Source of the DNA: Rodentolepis nana
Taxonomy: Eukaryota > Platyhelminthes > Cestoda > Cyclophyllidea > Hymenolepididae
NCBI GenBank assembly: GCA_900617975.1
Contig: UZAE01014386.1
Location: 1 to 14,826 of the forward strand
DNA length: 14,826 bases
Direction of reading: 5' to 3'
Shown here: positions 7,830-14,826 of the stretch, piece after piece
Layout of the letters: the number at the start of each line of letters is the position of its first letter
How positions within the stretch are numbered: position 1 is the first letter of the stretch
Position numbers and translations under genes: made by a program
Notes under the pieces: model-generated
Told to the model about the DNA's origin: nothing
What the model saw: the letters and a program-made list of their open reading frames with translations, nothing else
Database searches by the model: none

Positions 7830-8700
7830 CTTGGAATATTTGAAGGTGGTTAATCATATGCAAGGTCATTTCTATTAAAAGTACATCTTAGATCTAGAAT
7901 TGTCTTCACTTTAATACCAATCCAATTTGATTGGGTTGCATTTACAGTTCTCAAAGGGACAAATAAATTGATTGAGGGAATTGATTAATAGAGTAAAATT
8001 AATTGTTCGTGTTGTTGTTGATTTTGTTTGCATTGGGTGTACTAACACCAAATAAAAATGTGAATATCTTTCCTAATTACCATGTTCAGTTAATTCCAAT
8101 TAAAGTTGGCACTGCGGGAAAGTGTACCTTTTCTAACAACAACAAATTGATTAGATCAATACTTATTCACATGTACAATCGATAGTCTAGTTAGCACGAG
8201 CTTCAAAAACTTACTGTAGTTAAAATACTTGAACACCTCCATTGAACTCATTCAAGTCTGTACTGACTCAAGACAGCCCATAGTTCAATTTTGACTAATA
8301 TTTTAAGTTCAGGCTCTGCAGTGAAGCTGCAGTGAATGGCGTCAAGTGAAATTTGGTTTGTGCTTTATCGAAGATAATTGTTTACTCAAGCTTTTAATTT
8401 TCCTAAATATAGACGCAGTTTTTTTCACCGTAATATATCTTCATTAAGTTTAAATACATTTCCCCATTTACAGAAACGGGATTTCAATTATAAATAGTGG
8501 AGGTCACATGAACTCGGTCTCATTGAACAGTTCAAATAAATTGTCCCAAGGCTTTAAAGTTTCCCAAATATGCGCAATTCTTAAATCTAAAAAACATCTT
8601 TACACGTTTTAGCATTCCATTTTTGAGGCAGATACCGCGGAGAATGAGCAACAGTGACTAGATTTAACTTTGCATTAACTCGTATACAATATTTCTGCAG
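7830..8700. other. MEG-B 5' flank / intergenic
   Basis: This holds the duplicated flank block described at 8051-8143 and its continuation to about 8400, plus a possible short minus-strand exon at 8215-8242. Between 8400 and 8700 I see AT-rich sequence with no supportable gene. Confidence 0.6.
8051..8143 (+). other. Conserved 31-codon block, copy 2
   Basis: The frame reads NKNVNIFPNYHVQLIPIKVG, then TAGK, and is preceded by a hydrophobic stretch FVLLLILFALGVL with an in-frame TAA at 8000-8002 and no ATG. It lies about 290 bp upstream of the MEG-B ATG on the opposite strand. Similarity to the MEG-A flank continues to about 8400, including GGTTTGTGCT. Confidence 0.45.
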
Positions 8701-9945
8701 CATCCTTGAATCTATTTTTCTCATTTAATTGCCTAAGATCTGGTAATCGTGGAAGCCAAAAAAGGCAACGTGTAAAAGACTTAACGAGACCCAAAATGGA
8801 GTGTTGCAAAGCACGTGGATTTAGCTTTGTGTACTGCTCTGACTTTTCAGACAATGCAGTAAGTGTGTCCTTATTCTCATTTTGACCTACATTATTCCAA
8901 ACAAATATCGCATGAAATAAGAAATTGAGACAAAAAGGAGTGGTCGACTCAAAGTTGAAGTTCTCTCAGCAGGTCGCACATGCTGAGAATGAGCCGATGT
9001 TAAGCATGTGATGCATTTCAATTGTGAAATATTCAGCTTTGATGCACTTAGACTTAATGGAAAATTAAATTAAAATGATCAATAATAAACCGTAATATAT
9101 TGGTGTTAATTGTGAAACCATTGGATTAAGTAATTAAGTAAATTTTCACGTTAGCAATAAATCTACATTAGGAGGAAAGAATTATGTTGCGATTTGTATT
9201 GCCACCCAAGAAGTGCGATTTAGAAAAGAGATTGATTTTCTATTTGACCATGTTTGACTTTTGAAAATAGTATTTTAACTGATAATTTGAATTCGATTCT
9301 TTGAAATGTTTCAATCTTATTTAACATTTTACGGCATTATGGCATAATTTGAATATATCTGATTAGAACGGAAGCATGAACCACAACCATTGTTAAGCAT
9401 CCGGTCAGTCAACCCCATGTCTCCAATTCACCCCAAATACGTGCACCTATTTAATTCCAAAAGACGAGTAGATTGATACAAAATTCATCTTTCCTAACTA
9501 TTCATGAGTATTATTACCTAAATTTAGATAGTGTTATCAGAGAAAAATTTAGCATATTCGTTAAATTGCTTTTCACATAACCCCATTGAACACAAGATGG
9601 CACCTTGTCTAATCGAGTCTCTACATTTGTCATAGAGTCGCTGTGGTAGGCTCTCAAAATGTTTCTCATTTTTTCTAACGCTGAAAGACGGTTAATTGAT
9701 GATCCCACATTACGTAACATGACCTGAGATTAATATCTCTGTCAGGTGTAAAGTTAGGAGCTTCAATTTCTCATGGTTTAGCCTCCTACGGCTGTATCTG
9801 CCTGCATTCGACAAACAACTGCATTGACACTTACCCCAAAAGGTTTCTGCATAACTTCATATTCAACACTTAATCAATACTTTTTTATTTAAGACAGGAT
9901 TGTGTTTCTATGCCAATCTCTCTTTCAATGAGAGAATTCTTTGAT
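8701..9945 (+). pseudogene. Multi-exon gene relic, copy 1
   Basis: The first exon (8701-8858) is intact. It has the acceptor atatttctgcag, 52 open codons containing RPKMECCKARGFSFVYCSDF, and the donor gtaagt. Later segments align with copy 2 but are broken. At 8973-9110 a 1-nt indel and stops disrupt the frame. At 9180-9257 it reads NYVAICIATQEVRFRKEIDF, then LFDHV and TGA at 9255, and the acceptor has lost its pyrimidine tract. At 9376-9410 HEPQPLL survives. Near 9590-9650 the match to copy 2 exon c has a TAG. Near 9920 the frame again reads VFLCQSLFQ. I cannot name the parent gene. The parent was intron-bearing, so this is a segmental duplicate rather than a retrocopy. Confidence 0.55.
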
Positions 9946-10646
9946 ATCTAAATTGTATCCTAATTGTCTTTTTGTCGAGCGACAACATCGATCTACACTA
10001 TTAGATCTTGAAGTGGATTGAATCCCTTAAATTAGGTCGATGAGACTCTCAAGGCGTAATTGATGCTTTTATTTATAATTCCGAAGGCAATGAAATGAAC
10101 CAAACTCCTTTGAAGCTTATTAATTCCTAACACTAGCTTCCTCGGTTGGAGAAGGAATATTCTGAAATATAGTGGTTTAACCTCTTATATGCTTTATATT
10201 TTTTTCATATTGGAACTAGTAAAACTTTAATTAACATATCGCATGCGCACGACCAAGGACACAGTGTATTCAAAATGTTCAATTACATAAATTTTACGAC
10301 ATATGGACATATCATATCTCTACAGCACATATTCTTCACAATATTAATTAAATTATTTCAAATAGCTGGCATTTTGCTTGTTATCATTAGCCCTTTAGCT
10401 GACCTCAGGTTTCACAGAGGAGAGGGGAACATCAAGGTGACAAAAAAGTCGACAGGGGGAGAGCCAGAATAATGAATCACAGATGAAAAAGGGATAAACA
10501 GTCACATATGTTGAGTAAAAAGTTAGGCAAGGTCTGCTGAAATTGTGAAAAATGGCATATGTTGAGATGATGATAGTTTGAAGTGAGAAGTCAACTGCCA
10601 GTTTATAGACTTTTTGCCGTAAAAGTATACGTTGCCAGGGGTGTAC

Positions 10647-10648
<2 letters not shown>

Positions 10649-10678
<30 letters not shown>
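10649..10678. repeat. TA microsatellite (about 15 units)
   Basis: A perfect AT run in the spacer between the two plus-strand pseudogene copies. Confidence 0.95.
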
Positions 10679-10681
<3 letters not shown>

Positions 10682-10976
10682 ATATTTCTTCCAAAATTTT
10701 TATCTACTTTTTCCGCCAATTTACCTGGTGTTAAGTAAGCGTCGAAAATGAGAATATTGAAGTATGATAGAGCTAATAAGTCATTATGTTTAGTAATTCA
10801 GAGCACATGAATTTGGCATTGCTTAATGCAGTGACTCTTCAAAACTCTCCAGAATTCTTATAACGAGGGGGTGACTAAAACCATGTGCTGACCTACATTT
10901 GTTCTAAGAAATGTCACATGAAATAAGTTCTTATTTGCATTTGCCCTCAATCGATCTCCATGTTGAATGTCTGCAG

Positions 10977-11097
10977 GTCGCATATGTCGGAACAATCCCG
11001 TCTCAATCATGTGATGCATATGATTTTACTATGCTTAGACATTTTATCAAAAAAATTAAAATATTCTGTAGCAAACCGTTATATAATGGCCACAATG
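10977..11097 (+). other. Relic copy 2, exon a
   Basis: 121 nt entering in phase 2 and leaving in phase 0, with 40 open codons. The neighbouring frame is also open (VAYVGTIPSQ...), so the frame choice rests on phase fit to exon b. Confidence 0.4.
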
Positions 11098-11204
11098 GTG
11101 ATTCAGTGTGATCAACTGATTCATGAAATTTACCAAGTCCATCAATCAAGCAATTCAGATTAGTATTAAATAAACACTTTTTGATCTTGATGTATATTTT
11201 ACAG

Positions 11205-11437
11205 AATTATGTAGGGTTTTGTAATGTCATCCCTGAAGTGAGAGTCAGAGAGAAGTTGGTTTTGCTATTTGATCATATACAGCCTTTTGAAATGGGCAAC
11301 TTTTTTTCTAATAAGCATATGATCTTTAGGTACGTTACGAAATTGTATTCTAAACTAGCATTTCATGGTAATAATCCAAAACTCCTATTCATCGATTTGG
11401 CACTGCAGCATGAACCGCCTCCGTTGTTATTTCACCA
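11205..11437 (+). other. Relic copy 2, exon b
   Basis: 233 nt, entering in phase 0 and leaving in phase 2. Only this frame is open. In the first 25 codons, 12 are identical at the amino-acid level to copy 1 (9180-9254), which supports this as the coding frame. Confidence 0.5.
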
Positions 11438-12284
11438 GTGAGTTCTGATTCATTCTTGATATGTAGATTTAAGAATAATCAGGTTCGGATATAAATTATT
11501 TCTTTCAATCGTTTATTTCCTTTTTGTTAAAATCAGCGTTTTGTAAAAGTTAAACATATATCAACTTGCAATTGTGGAATTACCTTTATTTAATAATGGG
11601 TTTCAGAGATAAATGATGTGCTCTATTTATTTCATAATGAATTACGGGCATTGTGGTTCTGTAAAATCAATATATAATAGTACTTAAATCTAAAAAATAG
11701 AAAGTACAGTTAAAACATCAAATAATGATGCCTAATTACCAATTTTGACATTATGATTGTTTTGAAAGGCCCAGCGATCCACGGCAAGGTCGTTTGGAAT
11801 GCAAGTGAAATGCTAACATTACAGACGCCATTTACTGGAACCATCTAACCATTCCCTCCTGGATCTTGTTGAAAGTGATCCATCCTCCTTAAGGGTCATT
11901 ACGTCCTTTTATCATATTTGGAGCTACTGTGTGCATAGCTATATATCTATTCTCATAAAATTTGAAAAAATGTATTCAAAACATTTATCATAATATCAAC
12001 CATTTATTAATTATTTTAAAAAGGAGGAAATAATGTTTTCGTGTTTAACCAAAAATCGCAAGTCATCAAAACAACAATTTAAAACACAGGCTAAGCTCTT
12101 TCTTAATTGCAATCAATATTATCCTGTTAATAACTGCCATGTCACCCACTTCAAATGCGTGCCTCACAAAACTCCACATTCAACGTTTTACAAAAAAATC
12201 GTTATTTATAGCAGCGCTGTATTTCTATGCCAGTTGCTCTTTGATTTTGTAAAGTTAGATTTTAGGGTACATCTTAAGTTTTAG

Positions 12285-14826
12285 GTTGGTTGTTCTCCTA
12301 ACGATGCAATTCATTTTTAATGTGCTGTCGATAAAATGGCACAAAGCTGTGAAAATTTTACTAATCTTAAGTTTTGTCTTCATCGGTTGGGGAATGAAAT
12401 GTTGATATGGAAATCGTATTCATCCTTTATATCCTCTACATTTGTTAAAGCGCCATGTTATGTTTCTCATTGCAATACCATAAGTATTTAATAGTGTGAG
12501 ATTTGAGCTTATTCAAACATCACATTCTTCTCAATATTATCTGTTTCATGAACTTTCCTGAATTTGGACATACTCTAATTCCGCAGCAAGTTTTGTGGTT
12601 TAACAATTCCAAACAAAATCTAGAGAACGACGCATGAATAACACCATCAATGTTAATGCGACTTCTCGTTCTTTGTAAGAACGTAGCACGCTTTCATTCT
12701 GCATTTACTCAAGCAAATATTATCTAATAGTGAAAACAATATCGCATGCAATATCATCGAAAATGGGTTTGCCTTAGAGTGGCCGTGGAGTTAAATTGGT
12801 TTGTGCGAGTCACTAAAGTAGAGGATAAGCCTGAAATCAAAGATGCTTTGTGCTTTCCATTTTCGTGATGCTTTGCATATTTGTTTTGCTTTTAAATTTT
12901 TTAAATTCACTTATAGTGTTATTTGGTAGATTAAATATATTTCTAACAGTTGGATTCCATCAGTTCAACTAAATAATGCAATTTAGTGAATCGAGAGATC
13001 TAATAATTCAGATTAGCATAAAATCTACTATGTGATCAAAACAGATCCTATTGTGAGTATTCCAGAAACATTGTCAACATTAAGACGAAAAATCATTCCT
13101 CATTTGTAAGCCGTTACAATTTTCTTTTTTTTCTAAATATTTATAGAGGATGAATAACGGTCCACCAATCTACGTTCAGTGAAGAGAGATTTTTTCAAAT
13201 AAAATATTTTGAATTTTTATTTCTTAAGTGCATCAATAATCTTACCTTTAATCTTACATTTTATTCCACTAAATATCACAAAATAGTGAAACAATAAGGG
13301 GTTGAGAATTTGCCTTGGAATGAGCATAAACTTGGGTCCATGAGGGCTTAAAATTGAAGATGTTTGCTCTTTCCATTTGCCTATACCATCACTTAAAAGC
13401 TGATAAATGAAAAGATAATATGTATTTTATAATTTCAGTTATCCTTTAAATCTTTTCATAAAATGAATATTTATGATAATTCATATTTTTCATTTAATTA
13501 TTTATTATTATGTCTCATTAGGTTAAATTAATTGATAACATTTAACGTCTCTATGAAACCAATAGTCTAACACGGATTAATTTCAACGTTTAGATGAAAT
13601 ATAAATATCAATTTGATCCTTAAATGTGCATTTTTCGTGCGTTTAATAGTTTATACATGATTTTCGAAAGAAATGATGTCAATCTATATTGATTTAGCCT
13701 AACGAGTTTTTGACATAAACCTCAAAATCGGGTTCATCTTATCAACAGTAAAGAACACCAATATTTCATGGCAGCATATATCACTTCCAGTATTGTTCAA
13801 AATATCAGCCAATCATATTTCTTCAGTTCAATTTCATTTAAATGCATTCAAATGGCTCCAGCATGGTACGAGTGGCGGCAGAACAAATTGGATTTCTTTT
13901 AATCTGCTTTTTGAATTATATCAATCGACATATTATATCGATTTTGATATTCATTTTTTTCTGGATTGAGATTAAAGCTATGTGGAATTAGAGAGATCAG
14001 TATTGCTTTTGAGATGATTTCTTGAGTATAAATAAGCAGAAACAGGAGTTATTCATAAATGCACATCTAAGCAAACCACTAAAGATGAAAGCTAAATTGC
14101 CCTCCCAAATGCGTTTGTGCGTGGTCGTTTTTCGAACGATTCATGGTTGCGCAAATTTGAATGTTTTCCTCAGAATAATAGACTGAAATTACACATTCAC
14201 TAGCCGGTCATTATTTTGAATGGAGTGTCATCCGTTTTGATGCTTTTAAAATTCTCATATCACAAGTGCTCCTTTACTGTCTCGTTACTTTTGTATCTTT
14301 TCTCACTTTCTATGATAAAAAGAGTAATTAATACCAAGCGTAATCTCACCATGAAACGACCCCAAATTTTGCGTTTCATAGTGCAAGTCTCTCTCCTGTA
14401 AGGAGCAAGACATTTTACAAGTTCTAGCTGAAAATATTGAAAGTATTTGAATTTTACTTCTCTTAACGTAAATAAGTGCATAGCACGTGCTTTAGCGTTT
14501 CATGAGTGCTATAATCCTGAGTTCCAATAACCTTTGGACTTTCTACCTACTTGACGCATTGTATATTTATTCGCTTTAGAATTTGGCAAATTTAATTTTA
14601 CTGTTATGTCGAGCTCTTTAATATATTTTTAATGCTATAGATTCCATCGATTTAACTAAATTAACAGATCCAATATATCAGATTAGCTTAAAATCTATAC
14701 TTTTTTATTTTGTCTGGTCTTAAATTTATGAAATCAGTTATAATGTTCTTGCAATCATAAATTAATAGTTTATAATTTGTTGCCTAAACGTCGAAACTTT
14801 TCTTAATTTACCACTTAGGAAAATAA
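12285..14826. other. Intergenic, weak internal repeats
   Basis: No gene can be supported. Diverged repeats are visible: 12760-12860 resembles 13310-13385, 12950-13030 resembles 14630-14695, and 13795-13865 resembles 2885-2950 downstream of MEG-B. Segment 12380-12460 continues the copy 1/copy 2 duplication (compare 10136-10215). The short open frames here lack start context, splice sites or conservation. Confidence 0.5.

Larger units (their letters stand above)
10803..12284 (+). pseudogene. Multi-exon gene relic, copy 2 (better preserved)
   Basis: Exons with compatible phases are: 10977-11097 (acceptor gaatgtctgcag, donor gtgatt; reads SHMSEQSRLNHVMHMILLCL and on, helix-rich); 11205-11437 (acceptor atattttacag, donor gtgagt; begins NYVGFCNVIPEVRVREKLVL and ends QHEPPPLLFHQ); and about 11825-11990 (acceptor acattacag; RHLLEPSNHSLLDLVESDPS and on, to TAA at 11991). 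A further frame at 12033-12284 contains VFLCQLLFD, matching VFLCQSLFQ in copy 1. The region matching the first exon of copy 1 (10803-10840) has a stop (AHEFGIA then TAA), so this copy is also probably broken. The family is not recognised. The first exon has a very weak likeness to the helical part of UVRAG/Vps38 proteins, which is not enough for a call. Confidence 0.5.

Noticed and set aside
9514..9720. A 68-residue open frame on the minus strand, with splice-like flanks (ctcag before it, gtaata after it).
   Set aside because: It lies antisense to the degraded counterpart of copy 2 exon c, and I did not see a matching open frame in copy 2. The downstream continuation has no convincing exon.
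13237..13277. A 23-nt minus-strand exon-like segment with donor gtaaga.
   Set aside because: Its length is not a multiple of 3, the phase-1 frame has a stop, and there are no partner exons.
1..14826. tRNA, rRNA, CRISPR or prokaryotic operon signals.
   Set aside because: None seen. Splice sites, a TATA box, microsatellites and a non-LTR retroelement all point to eukaryotic nuclear DNA.

Overview
The window looks like AT-rich flatworm nuclear DNA, most likely from a schistosome or a close blood-fluke relative. The main reason is a micro-exon gene (MEG) on the minus strand. It has a short first exon encoding a signal peptide, then a string of tiny internal exons, each a multiple of 3 nt, each starting and ending in phase 1, and each bounded by near-consensus splice sites. 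No species can be fixed from the sequence alone. All exon models are hand-read and unsupported by RNA data.

Layout: (1) 1-396 is downstream flank with short tandem repeats. (2) 397-1594 (-) is MEG-A, a diverged and probably decayed copy. It keeps a recognisable exon 1 with a TGA at codon 5 and no TATA box, an 18-nt and a 21-nt micro-exon, and a terminal exon carrying the same LDES motif as MEG-B. (3) 1648-2750 is intergenic. It includes a block that is repeated upstream of MEG-B. (4) 3119-7766 (-) is MEG-B, whose seven exons join into an open 93-codon secreted protein. It has a TATA box at 7802-7809 and a poly(A) signal at 2750-2755. Its 3.0-kb fifth intron contains a dead, 5'-truncated Jockey-type non-LTR retrotransposon (about 3400-5433) in the same orientation. 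(5) 8051-8400 is the MEG-B 5' flank, paralogous to 1648-1990.

(6) From 8.7 to about 12.5 kb there are two diverged direct copies of a multi-exon plus-strand gene fragment, at 8701-9945 and 10803-12284. Their alignable segments keep matching reading frames. Each copy is broken in places where the other is intact, so both are read as pseudogenes of an unidentified gene. (7) 12.3-14.8 kb shows only weak internal repeats and no supportable gene.

Taken together, this is part of a tandemly duplicating locus. A secreted, modularly spliced protein gene was copied together with its promoter-proximal flank. One copy lost its promoter and signal peptide, the other acquired a retroelement in an intron, and the neighbouring sequence holds duplicated gene relics.
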